From assembly GCA_900074885.1 (NCBI GenBank), contig FJUW01000016.1, positions 286,577 through 350,576 of the forward strand: DNA of 64,000 nt, read 5' to 3'. The DNA is from Rhynchosporium graminicola. Taxonomy: Eukaryota > Ascomycota > Leotiomycetes > Helotiales > Ploettnerulaceae. The translations under genes were made by a program, and so were the position numbers. The notes below the pieces were generated by a model. It searched no databases, was not told the origin of the DNA, and worked only from the letters and a program-made list of their open reading frames with translations. Shown in pieces: positions 1-11,723 of the stretch (the stretch's first letter is position 1; every line of letters begins with the position of its first letter).

Positions 1-1177
1 GAAGACCCTCCCTAGGACTCGACATCCCATGCGGACTTCTCGGGCTCCCAAGACCAGGGCCAGTACTCGCAGGAGATGCTAGAATGGAATTACTCTTCTA
101 CTTTTTCATCATGCTTCCCATTACAAGTGCAATGGGCGCACGCGAGAAAGCTGACGTGATGAGTGATTTCCTCTCACCGTCAGCCCGGGAGTCGAGTTCG
201 GCAAAGGTGAGCGCGGAACTGGATATTTCAGAGATGGAACTTGCGTCGCTCCAGTTGCGGGTGTGGCGTGGGGTGTTCGTTGGCTGGTTGATGGTGAGAG
301 TTGGGAGACTTGTGCTAGTCTGTGATTGTTTTGAGCTTGGATTTGGGTAGGGAGGGGGTTGGAGGTGGAGATTGTATTTGTGTTTGTGTTTGTGCTTGGG
401 GCGAAAGAGTCCAAATGACCTGCGTTGGGACGGTCATCATAAGTGGATCTACGGACATCTGATCGATTTTCTGCGTACGTGGAAGGGAGTGCCTAGCTTG
501 ATGACCGCTGGATGAGTCATGCGTGTTGGAACTCGCCTGCTCAGAAGTCCGGATGGCTCGTTTGAGAAGTTGTATTGTGATTGATGTGGCGATGATAAGA
601 ACACTCAGAATTGCAATCGCTCAACTTATGATTCCGCCTATCTGGGGCTTTGTGAGACCGGAATCCTTCGAACCTGATGCCACGACTTTCGTGGTTGGGG
701 TCTGAGAAGGTGTCACTTTCCCAACCTCACCGGCAACAAGTACTGTTTTGTGTCGGGTCTGGTGCCTTGAGAATAGTAGTCCTGATGATGGTTGTTGTGA
801 GTGTGTGTGGCTTCAAATTGGCGTCGGTCGTTGTCAGGATGTTTGTGTATGTGAAGGTTGACATGCTTGTGGCCCAACAACAACCGCTGAGCGCGCAGCT
901 GGACCCCGACTTACAGCACCCGGAGTTGAGCGATGCTGGGCAGAGATGGTATCCTGTTGAGCATGTCCCGATCCCGCTGAGCCCTGCCATAGGAATACAT
1001 CCGTTGGTAGTGCATTGATATTCTCCAGGAAAACAACCACCTGTAGCATTAGCTAGATGCGAAACTGTAGAGAGCACGAGACATACCTTCTTCAGGGATC
1101 CCCACAAGCAATATATCCTGATTTTCCGCAAGCCGATGCCGGAGCAGCAGACTTGGGAAAACAGCTACTCGTACCAT
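1..1177 (-). pseudogene. Decayed Cys-rich single-pass membrane protein gene
   Basis: Reading leftwards, a start at 1177 gives a short N-terminal exon. A well-formed 46-nt intron (1041-1086, GTATGT...CTAATG...CTACAG) leads into a cysteine-rich module containing CFPGEYQC and CPASLNSGCCKSG, then a Thr-rich stretch ending at 727. The continuation is in other frames: GLTKPQIGGIIS, a hydrophobic segment (AILSVLIIATSITI), then MSVDPLMM, and in a third frame HTRNWSDASSISEISSS. This order (Cys module, Thr-rich linker, GLTKxQIGG, membrane helix, cytoplasmic tail with a VDPLM motif) is one I associate with fungal Cys-rich surface proteins. Lesions visible: a frameshift around 740-780, an in-frame TGA at 621-623 just before the helix, a second frameshift around 310-350, and a TAG at 98-100. 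The tail appears to run off the left edge. Function unknown. Confidence 0.6.
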
Positions 1178-3048
1178 ACTCGCGATCCTCAGGCTAGTAT
1201 ACTCCTTTCATAGACTTCGGGCAGACATTGTAGGACACGGGACAAGATGTCATATCCCTCTTTTGAACTTGAATTCCATTGTATATTGCATCCCATCTAA
1301 TTGATCCAAGCTTTCGTCTGACTAGCGATGCACCGTTGGAGAGGGTATCAAGACAGCGTATTCAAATGTCAGGGTAGGTTGAGATATCCTTTGCTCTTGT
1401 ATCACTTGTTGGACCACATTCTATCATTGTCGCTGGATATTTCGACCTCGACATCTCTGGACAGCCTTGAAGATCTAGCAATGAGACCTAGTAAAGTTAC
1501 ACATCTTCATCCTGTCGGAACAGTCGTCTTACAACGTTCGTCGCGGTTGGGTGCCCGGTTCCATGAAGGCTCAACGTCAATGGACAAATCTAACGCGTGC
1601 TAGCCTCGTCGACCGCCGATGTTTTGAAGTCGCGGGATTAGGTATATATTTCATAAATGGTAGTAAATTAATACAGCGAGAATGGATATCGTGATCCGCT
1701 ATCAAATGTAGACAGGTACGGCTGGCTAGTGTGTTAGATCTGCGCACTTGATAGAATCTTGAAGTGCATGGGTAGAAATGGGCAGGGAGCTGGATAGAGC
1801 CTCGTTGGCATCAGAATTACCAACAGCTTTCTTTGAGAATGCGAGATGGAGACAGACAGAAATAAAGGATTAACAGTGGATCAGTTAACGACAAAGTACG
1901 CGCGCGAAATGAATGCTTCTTTAGACTCCTACTTGCGATATTTGTAAAAAAGCAAAAAAGGGAAGAGCATCAATCAACAGTTCGACGTAAATGTGAGCTT
2001 CATACTAGGACCCCCGTCTGCTGGTCAGACTCGGGCTCCAGTGATCGTCGGGCATACTCATAACAAGGTAGCACTTGCTACTGGCTCATTACTTCAGCTA
2101 TACAGCTAGGATTCGAGGGATTTCAGCCTCTTTGCCTTGATGTCGGGGCCATCGTGACTGCATTGCTGTAGTTGATTGGCGTGCTGTGCCGTCAATCAGC
2201 CGGGAAATGGAGTGCGTCTCATTTGACCAATTAAGGTGTTGTATGATTGTCTCGAGGGTGTTTGAAGCGCCTGTTGGAAGAAAGGGGTGGGTAGCATGTT
2301 GATGCTGAAGTGCATGAATGATGCAGGTTGTGAGTGGTCAGCTGAAAGTGCAGATAAACACTGCACTTCTGTTTGTAGGGCTGCTGAGCGAGTTATTTCA
2401 TTCTTTGGGAGCTCTCTTCAATTGCTGATCTCAGCGTTGAAGGAAAAGATGGTTGTAGTGAGTGAGAAGTTGTAGCTCCTGCAATCGACCAAATTGGTGA
2501 CTGAAGCAAAGTTTCTTTGTACTGGATTAGAACTATCGTGACTTTTAGTGACCAAGAACCTTAGTCTTTTCGCTACTTCCATGTAACCATTTCACGACTT
2601 CAAACACTACCTGAGTAAAGTCAGATAAGAAGTGTGTAACGAATCCAGGAATCCGAAATAGAGAGTGATCATGTGCTATGACGAGTGAGGTTTATTTAGT
2701 TTGGTGCTAGATGGCGCCAAGAGGCTTCGCGGTACCGAGTGTCGTGAAACAATTCCTGTACTTCACATATAAATATAACGATACCATGAAACTGTGACTT
2801 GGAAAGAATACAGAGTCACGAAAGATTCCACAACTTTGCTTGATTACCTTATCTTAGTAATGTGGCGACAATATCACCTGACTTTGAAACAGGTTTGGAA
2901 TCAAACTCAGCTTCAGTGTGAACATCTATCTATCTCGTCCGAGTCCAGAGATACAGCAGGACGCCTTCTATCACGCCGGCCAACACATATCATCCATCCA
3001 GTAAACCGCATTACCAAAGTCATCAAGCCTCCTTATGACAATGCTAGT
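1178..3048. other. No convincing gene
   Basis: About 1.9 kb of ordinary-composition sequence. Only short open frames (up to 103 codons) occur, none with a recognisable motif or a supporting intron pattern. It includes the upstream region of the decayed Cys-rich gene and the 3' flank of the J-domain gene. Confidence 0.5.
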
Positions 3049-4057
3049 CTAAGCAGAAAACTTCGCAGAGGCAGATCGCTTGGCTTTGAAACCGTTCAAG
3101 CATGACTGGCACTGAAGAAGGTGGCAGTGCGGGCACTCGAACGACGTAGGACCCCTCTTCTGCCAACAGCCCATACAGGTGAACTTCGCCTTGCTCTGAT
3201 GACGAGGCCAGAAGTGCGAATGCAGACATGTGTCGCGCTGCTCCTGGGCGGTTGTAGCATCCTTCTCCTTCCAGACCTGCTCTTGTACCTTCTTCTCCTC
3301 CTTCCAAGTCTGGGCTTGTCTTTCCTTCTCATCCTGAGCGACCTTGTTCTTGGCATGTTGCTTTGCATCCTGCTTGTTCTTCTTTTGCGCCTCGCGAGCT
3401 GCTCTCTGTTGTCTATCGGCCTTCAATCTTAACTCCTCTGCATAGGCGAGATACTCTCTGCTGATTCTCTCAAAGAACGCATTATGATCTTCATCGCCTT
3501 GACGTCGGCTACCACGCTCAAAATCTCGATAGCGCTCAAATGAGGCGCGAGCATCACGGGCAGCTCTAAATAGGTCGTGCGGCCAATCATTGGTAGGCTG
3601 ATATTGGTATCTATCATCGTCGGAATCGAAGTAGCCTGAGGGAGCAGAGATTTCACTGTCATATTTGGCTCGAAGTTCTGTGTTGGAGAGGAGTTCGTGG
3701 GCCGCGTTGATCTAGATCACAGTTAAGTGAGCATCTATGCTACGGAATATGATAATTAAAAGTTTAGGAAGCGAAGAAGAGACTTACCTCTTGCATCTTC
3801 TCAGTGGCAGCAGCATTTTCAGGGTTCTTATCGGGATGATGCTCTGTACGATGAAGAATCAGCAAATGCTCCTTAGTTTGGGGAACAAGAACAGATACGT
3901 CTCAGGAACATCTTGTAACATCGGGGAGAAGAGAAAACGGGCTTTCCCAATACGTACCACGGGCAAGACGACGGTAGCTAGCAGTGATCTCGTCTGCAGA
4001 GGCAGTAGATCTAATCTCCAGAGCCTTGTAGGGATCGAAGTCTGGTAGAGACGCCAT
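3049..4057 (-). CDS. J-domain (DnaJ-like) co-chaperone with C-terminal Cys/His module
   Basis: Three exons: 4057-3958, 3843-3788 and 3711-3049, giving 272 residues. Residues 8-70 form a J domain: DPYKALEI at helix I, YRRLAREHHPDKNPEN with the HPD tripeptide that stimulates Hsp70 ATPase, and INAAHELLSN...KYD at helices III-IV. The middle is an acidic/aromatic stretch followed by a highly charged coiled-coil-like segment (KADRQQRAAREAQKKNK onward). The C-terminus holds a Cys/His cluster, TCMGCWQKRG...ECPHCHLLQCQSC, which looks like a zinc-binding ribbon. The splice sites preserve the frame exactly through the HPD motif, so the model is firm. No signal peptide is seen, so a cytosolic or nuclear J-protein is likely. 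It is not a canonical type I DnaJ because the G/F region and CxxCxGxG repeats are absent. Confidence 0.9.
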
Positions 4058-5164
4058 TTTGCGAACGGCTTGCAACCCGAACTTGAAAGGCAGGTAGGTG
4101 CGGCGAACCAAGATTTGATTTCAGAAATTAGATGGAAGATTCGCAATATGGAGACGATAAGGCAAAATGACTGGTACAAGAAGAAGTCCCTTCGTGTTGT
4201 GAGCCCTCAGAGTGTTGAGGTCGTGGTTCGAAGAAGCTGGAATCCAAAGAAGGAATTTCGAGATTCAAGCCAGTGTGAAAAATCAGGCACCAGGCTCTGA
4301 TACGACAGTGAATTCGAAGGTGAATAGAGAATGTAGGAAGACGCACGCACAGACTGGGTGTAATTCTCGAAAGGTAGAGCTCAGTTCCTGTCAAACCGAT
4401 GAGACGCGTTTGTCCTCAAGCTCTGAACACGATTGCACGTGATAGGACCCTGCGTTTCATATTGACTTCGTTCTCTGCCTACCTACACAGTCTTCATGAG
4501 CTTTATTTATCTTTCGTTGGAACCCTCCACTTTGACTGTATTGTCTTAGACGAGCGATAATGCCATCCCTGGTAAAGCAAGCTATAGCTCATTCCACGAT
4601 GCTGGGCATCATATAATCCTGAATCAAAAGTCATATAAATTTTCGCAGACTTTTCCTTTTCGAAGAACATTCGGTTGTTAAGGGAATATTCAAGACTTAC
4701 AATAGACCAGAATGTTATGGCATACATGTATCAAAATAGTAGACCTGGTAGATCTAGTAGTTCGGTGCCAAAAACTCGTACAATTATGCACGTATACCTA
4801 ATGCCTTTCCTACTACTGAATGCGTCAACTGAAAAGGCGGCTCATAAGACGCAATAACAGTTCTACGCAAGGATTCAAAGTATTAAATATTTGATGTACC
4901 TTCATAATGGATCTAGTAGTAGAATAATGATAATTCTAGCACTCTCTACTATCGCTACCCTCTTACCGCGCCGTCAACGAAGGAAGACCTGCAAAAAGCT
5001 CATTCTGACGATTAATACCTTCAGATTAAGATAATAGTAAAGTCGGAATGTTTATTTATAGTAGGTTTATATTCTAAAAATCATATAGATTAAGGTGTAA
5101 TACTTAGTAGAAATATAAAAGATTAGTTATATATATTAAGTAACCCTAATTTACTGATTATACA
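4058..5164. other. Gene-free; grades into an AT-rich RIPped flank
   Basis: Up to about 4860 the composition is ordinary and contains the J-domain promoter. From about 4860 the sequence becomes AT- and TA-rich, like the inside of the retroelement that begins at 5170, although it lies outside that element's target duplication. It is probably the remnant of an older repeat. Confidence 0.5.
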
Positions 5165-5169
5165 TTAAG

Positions 5170-5404
5170 TGTGACGCTTGCTCTAGAAAGGTCTCAAAAC
5201 TACCTGAGTAATAAGACCTCATATTACCATGAATATAAAGTAGTAAGAATCACTTGAGAATCTATAACTAAGGAGTAAAGAAGTAGAGAGAGAATAGAAG
5301 TATATATATAAAAAGGGGCCCCTAAACTCTACTCGTGTAATCTCGCTTAGCAGTAAGTGTTTCCACTAATAGGGAGAGACCTCTAAACCTAACTAGTTGT
5401 CATA
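5170..5404 (-). repeat. Left (3') LTR of the first gypsy element
   Basis: 235 bp, nearly identical to 11484-11718 apart from a few C/T and G/A differences. Preceded by the target duplication TTAAG. It ends in TGTCATA where the partner reads CGTCACA, as expected from RIP-type C-to-T changes. Confidence 0.95.
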
Positions 5405-7929
5405 CTACCCCCCCCTCCGAAAAAAGCTCGCCCTCGAGCGTTAGTCTATCTCCTTATTACTATTAAGGTAATCGTAATCATCAATTCTATCGTAGAAAGC
5501 TTTTAGCTAATTAGGTAGTCTAGCAGGAGGTCTAGCTTACGTTAGGTTACTAAGGTGGAATTATTATAGCTTAGCAGGAGCGTATTTAATATCTATAGTA
5601 TCGTACTATATAAGATCGATATCTTGATTTAACTAGGAAACTCGGTATAAGAAGCTATTACGCTGCTTATAGCACGCAAGTATATCTTCGATCTCCTATT
5701 TATCGTTACTAGTAATATTAATAAGTAATAGCAGTAGTAAGGTTTATCCTAGCAAGAGGTCGTTTAGATACTTCTATAGCTTAGCAGCAGGGAATATATT
5801 ATATACTTTCATATTAGCAGGGAGCTCTAAGCGATAAGAGCTTCCGACCTTTTCAATTATATAGAAAGGTCCGTTAATCAGGAAATCGAGTTTTTTACTA
5901 AGTCGAGTACTTATAAAGTAGCGTATATCTAGCTAGATAAGGTCGTCTATAGTGAAATCGACTTCACAGCGTGAGCAATTATAAGATTAGGATATCTTAG
6001 CTTATATATATTAGAAGCTAGATTAAGCAGTAGTCTAAGCGTCGCGCAAGCGATTAGCGTAATCTAGAGCTTACTAAGTATTCAACTTATTAGTAAGCGT
6101 AGCAAAATCAAGTAGGTCTTTCTAATTCTAATCAACACGAGGTATATATCTATAAACAACTTCAAAGAGTAAGAGACCTCTAAGGGATTCGTAAGAGAGA
6201 GTTATCTAAGCGTAGTCTATAATAAGTAAGAATTCCGATTAGTTATCTTAATAGTAAGAGATAAAAGGTCATAATCTATATTAGAGATATTAGTTATAGA
6301 TCTCTATTTAGCTATCTGTTTATAAGTAATCTACTACAGAAAGCTATCTTTTAGTACTAAGAATTATAATAACTATAGTCTAAAAACAAGAAACGAATTA
6401 AGGCCCTCTATCAGAGGTAATTATCAATAGAGCTCCGAAATAGCAGTATACATAGTACAAGTAAAGCTTTATAAGGTCGCGCGTATCAGAGGTCTTTCGG
6501 TATAGAATACTAATTACTTATTTACTAAAACAGTCGATAAATATAAGAATATTATTATAACTATATTTATCGCGGTTAAAGCTATAGTAGTCGACTATAA
6601 TATACTCCTATAGATATAATAGTACAAGTAGAAGTTAAAGGAAGCCCGGTTTCTTATTACGCAGCACTTAAATTCGTCAGTAAGTATAATAGTTATAGTA
6701 GTACTAGTTAATAGTTAAAGCGATTCCGTACTACTAGTATTATAATACTAGTAGTTATAAGGTCTTCTTTACACTTAGATAAGTAGTCTCTAATCGGTCG
6801 TATACTTCGCATATAAGTAGCGTACGAAGATATAAGATATCAGGTACAATTAGTCTTCCTTCATAGAGTAGAAGATCTTTTTCTATAGTTAGTTTTCTAA
6901 GAGTAATAAAGAGAGCTTATTTCCGTAAAGCTTAGAATAATAGCGTAATACGATTAGCGTCAAGTACTTATTATACTATAGAAAAGACTAGCGATAAGTC
7001 GGCGACTTCTAAGGCGTTAATAAGCTTAAAGTTATCTATAGAGTCGGAGCTATTCCGGAGGTTACTTATAAGTAGTACTAGATCGATTTAGTCTTCGAAT
7101 AATAGCTACTATAAACGCTAAGTTCTTTTAGTATTATTCTAATTATCTAATTTATCTATTCTACGAGAGAGAGCGTTAGCGAGTAGATTATACTTCCTAA
7201 GTCGATAAGTGATTATAAAGTTATAATCTGTAAGTAGCTCAGCTTATCAAGCTTATTATACGTTTAGCTATTTAGAGGTCATGAAGTACTTAAGAGCTTT
7301 ATAATTAGTAATAACGCGGATCTAATATAATGCGCCTACGAGCTCAGATCTCTAGTTACTAAAAGATCGTATAATTATAAGTATTTCCTTATCGTGAATA
7401 GTATAATTAAGCTCGGCAAGTAGTATAGTCTTAGAGAAGTAAGCTACTAGGAACTAGTCTTCGTCGTGCTATTACGATAGTATACCTGCTATTACTCTAT
7501 CACTAGTATCTATTTCGATTATATAAGGTAGATATTACTAATAGTAGTAGAGGAGTAGTACCGAAGTGAGAGTATACTTTAAGTAATCAAAAGTATCTTT
7601 ATACTCCCTAGCGAACCGAAATAATATATTATTTTTAGTAAGTTATATAAGAGGTTTTATAATAATTCCGTAGTCCTTAATAAATCATTAGTAGAAGTTA
7701 TAAAAGCCTAAGAATAATTATACGCCCTTAACTATAGTCAGGTAATTCTAAGATTATATAATATTAACCTTCTTAGGGTCTACCTCGATCCTAGAAGTAG
7801 AGATAATAAATCTAAGGTATTTAGTACAAGTAACATTAAATTCATACTTCTTAAGGTCAGCTTATAATCTAGCGTCTTATAATCGTTATAGCACCTTATA
7901 TATATATAATTAATACTATAGTAAGTTAT

Positions 7930-8325
7930 TAGAGTAGATCAGAATATCGTTCAGATATACTATATAGAAGTCGTCTAAGTAGTCGAATAAGACGTTATTT
8001 ATATATCGCTAGTATATCGTAGGGCTATTAGTTAGACCGAAAGGGAGTACCTTATACTTATATACATTATAATAAGTCCGGAAAGTCGTATACTCTTCAG
8101 AGGCTAGATCTATTCGAATTCGGTAGAACACCTAGCGAATATCCAGTTTAGTAAATATCTTAGTAGTAGAGATTCTAGCTAGCGTTTCATCGATTAATAG
8201 CAATAGATATTAATCCTTCCTCGTAAGGTTATTAAATACGCGAAAGTCGATATAGAATCTTAGACTTCTATTAGCTTTCTTAATAAAAAGAACAAGTGTA
8301 GCGTATAGTACTTAAGAAGGTTCGA
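7930..8325 (-). pseudogene. Reverse transcriptase relic, Ty3/gypsy type
   Basis: The minus-strand frame reads LRFYIDFRVFNNLT, then IFTKLDIR, then KVLPFGLTNSPT, then YLNDILIYS, the block order of a gypsy RT (blocks 2 to 5). Stops fall where Gln, Trp or Arg would be expected, the result of CAA/CAG/CGA/TGG decay. The catalytic YLDD is YLND; the altered codon AAC lies at 7949-7951. Downstream in the same orientation KYLRFIIS...IEVDPKKV matches the RT thumb. Confidence 0.9.
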
Positions 8326-11300
8326 TAAAACCTTTAGCTAAGTTATCCGTAATATACGCCTTAATAACTTCAAGTTCTTCAGCCGATATCTTATATAAGA
8401 GGGAGTATTTAAAGTTCTTCTCAGCCCCTTCCTTAAGCTTAATTCAGTAATCGCATAAGCGATAAAGAGGGAGAATATCGCTAGCTTCCTTAGAAAAGAC
8501 GTATACCTACTAGCTATACTCGTAAGAGATCTATAGTTCTAAATCTAATTCGCTTAAGCTAATAGTAAATTACTAAGAAGTTTTACGATATTCCGTAAGG
8601 TCGATAGTTAAAGATACGATAGTAGTATTACGTTACTAAACTGCGATTCGGTTATAGAGAAGCTTATCTATCTCGTAAAAGGTAATAGAGAAGATCTTAT
8701 CGTTAGAAGACTTCTAGCGTTTATATAAGAGATAGAAAGCTAAGCTACTAATTACGTAAATCTCTAGCGTAAGAGGCTCTAGAAGAGGTCTAAGCATACG
8801 AGATGATCTTTATCGCTTCCGAAATATCGTAATAGCTATTTTTATACTTTAAGTAGCTTCTATTAAGTCGTAAGATAGTATTCCGAGTAATTATTAGTCT
8901 ATAGTATAAATTATATAGGCGTAGTCTTATACATAAGTCTTTAACGTAAAGACTTCTAATTAGAGTTAAAATAAAGATTCACGCGGGATATAAGCGATAA
9001 TATCGCTAAATCGTACGCACTTCAGCTATATATTAGTAGCTTCTCTAGAGTATAAAGACTTCTCTTTACTACTTTATTCTTATTCTTTAAGTAATAAACA
9101 CTTAAGCTTATCGTATCTACGATAAGTAGTATAAACGCCGGAGAAATAGTCCTAACTAATCGGTAGTAGTAATAAAGAGTTAGTTACCTATAGAACACTC
9201 TCTAAAGGAGAGTTTTAGATATTTTTATAGCTATAAGTCTCCCTAGAAATGCGCTTCCGAGCTAGCAATAGTCGTTTAATAATAGAGATAGAGTTAATAA
9301 CAGCTCGAATATTAATAAGAGAGTTAGCTACGCTTCGCTATTCCTTATACGCTTCCTAGAACTAATTAAGGCGTTCGTTTCGTTCGTTAGTATCGTATTA
9401 GTAGCGCTAATAGGTACGGTATTTATATAAGTCCTTAATCTCGATCGGAGAGCTATAAATATTACTAAGAGGAGTATATAGTAGCTAAATAATCTATCGT
9501 TTAGAGGAATCTAAGAGTACTTGATATTCCGAAAGCTAAGTCCTTCCGAGTATAATACTATAGTTTCCGAGAGTAGTAATAAGAAAGGAAGTAAATACAT
9601 AAACGCGACGATCTACTATTAAATTAAGTATCGTATAGTAACTAATAATACTACTATTAACGCTATTAAAGCTTTTAATAGGAATTACATTTAGTAGAGA
9701 GTAAATTAAAAGTTTTAAGAAGAAGGAAAGGGATTTGAGAAAAGAATAATTAATAAAATAGTATCTATTAGCTCCAGAATAGAGAAGTGCAGGTAGCTTA
9801 TATAAGAGTCTATTCTTAGTAAGAGTAGTACATATAGTAAACGATTAACTACTAAGAAGCTTCATAAGGTCAAGATATCGCATATCTCGTATACTACCTA
9901 AGAAGGAGTCTTTCCCTAAGCGTAGTCTTTTACTAGCGGTTTAATATACTCCTAGGAATAATAATACGTTTCTTCTAGCTCGCTATTAATATCGTTATTA
10001 GCGTTAATTACATTAATTCGATACGGAGTATTAAGTCGAGCTAACGACGAGCGTAAGTATAAGGTAGGCATAAAGTAACGAGGAGCATTCGCTAGCGATT
10101 ATGCATAAGGCGTATCGTTTCGTATAGAGTATAATACTTATTTACTAGTCGAACTAGTATTCTAAGGCGTAGGAAGACTAATTTACAAATAAGAAGAGGA
10201 GTTAATACTATAGCGCTAGGAGGAGGTATTTATAAGGCGTTCCCGAGTCGCGCTAGCCTTAGCCGAAGACTCGGAATAATAGGTCTTTTTAATAAATTAA
10301 CCTTAGTCTTCAGCTTATATAGCTTTAACGTATTCTTCTAGTATCCTTAACGTTCAGTACTATTAGAAGAGCTATTTCTATAGCTATATAAGTAGCTTCT
10401 CCTATAAGTCTATTTTCAGAGTCGATTGATTATTTACTCTAGCTTTACAAGCTAGTATACGAAACTCGTAATAGAACATCTAGAAGGTCTACTTATAATC
10501 TATCTTTAGCGCAGAGTAGCTAGCTCTTACAGTTTATTAGTTATATAGATTAGATAAGAAGGAGACAAGTTAAGTAATCATATTAAGTAAATCGATTATA
10601 CTACCTTCTTTATTATATTCTAGTTCTAAGAATAAGAGTTCCAGGTAAGTTCTAGCTATTCCTTCTGTTTAGTTAAGTAACTAATCTTTATAGTAATCTT
10701 TATCGATAAAGTAGCTAGAGTAGAACAAGAAAGAGTTAAATATCTAAAATTCCTAGAGTTTTAGAGAGTAGTCGATTCTATCAGAGAGCTTATTTAGAAG
10801 GTTCGGTATCTTCTCTATACGCGTAGTATATAATATTAATAATATTCCTCCGGTAGATTATTCTCGATAACGATTATTAAGCGTAAGAGTAGTGTTATCT
10901 TCTTCAATTAACAGTAGTAGTATTATACGCGATTAAACGTTATCAAACGATATAAACTTAGTAGAGCGCTAGATAATCAACTAGTATAATTCTAGGAACT
11001 CGTCCTATAACTAGCGTAGTTCTATAGATAAGTCAGCGTTTAATTATCTCTCCTCCGCGAGCTTCCTTTCTACCTCTTATAGCTAGTAAGCGCGGTCTTC
11101 CTATAAGTTACTTATAGTTACTATTAATATAAGGGTATTATCAGGAAGGTTTAGCGACTTAGTAAGTTCGTTAATTACAATAGGAGTTAGAGAGCTTAAC
11201 TCGGACGAGGCGTTATCGCGAGTACTCTCTACTATAGAGAGAAGTAAGTTACGGCGAGTATTATAAGTCGCCGAAGAATAGGAGGTAAAGGGAGTCGGAG

Positions 11301-11483
11301 AACTAGTAGTCGATTTATCGGACTTAGGTTACTTTAGTTTAGGTACTATTCTTCAAGTTTATACTTAGTATAAGCCTTCTCTATATAGCGTAGTCTCCTG
11401 CGTTTAGTAGCTCTAGGCACAGAGGTATAATATAAGTAGATATTTATTATCTTCCTAGACGTAAGTAAAAGAGTTATAGATAA

Positions 11484-11718
11484 TATAACGCTTACTCTAG
11501 AAAGGTCTTAAAACTACCTAAGTAATAAGACCTCATATTGCTATAAATATAAAGTAGTAAGAATCACTTGAGAATCTATAACTAAGGAGTAAAGAAGTAG
11601 AGAGAGAATAGAAGTATATATATGAAAAGGGGCCCCTAAACTCTACTCGTGTAATCTCGCTTAGCAGTAAGTGTTTCCACCAATAGGGAGAGACCTCCAA
11701 ACCTGACTAGTCGTCACA
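11484..11718 (-). repeat. Right (5') LTR of the first gypsy element
   Basis: 235 bp, partner of 5170-5404. It starts TATAACG (RIPped TGTGACG), ends CGTCACA, and is followed by the target duplication TTAAG at 11719-11723. Confidence 0.95.
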
Positions 11719-11723
11719 TTAAG

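Larger units (their letters stand above)
5170..11718 (-). mobile_element. Complete Ty3/gypsy LTR retrotransposon, RIP-inactivated
   Basis: Two 235-bp direct repeats bound a 6,549-bp unit with 5-bp target duplications TTAAG at 5165-5169 and 11719-11723. The termini are TGTGACG...CGTCACA, with RIP-type changes (TATAACG at the right LTR start, GTCATA at the left LTR end). A pyrimidine run just inside the left LTR (from 5405) reads as a purine-rich polypurine tract on the minus strand, so the element is transcribed leftwards. Around 7930-8325 the minus strand encodes a recognisable Ty3/gypsy reverse transcriptase. Every frame is littered with TAA/TAG and the catalytic motif is damaged. The right half should hold gag and protease; the stretch 5405-7300 should hold RNase H and integrase. 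Non-autonomous at best. Confidence 0.93.

Noticed and set aside
84..350. 88-codon plus-strand frame with a hydrophobic start
   Set aside because: It lies antisense to the decayed Cys-rich gene, whose own motifs are recognisable on the minus strand.
3121..3432. Leu-rich plus-strand frame resembling membrane helices
   Set aside because: Antisense shadow of the charged coiled-coil region of the J-domain protein.
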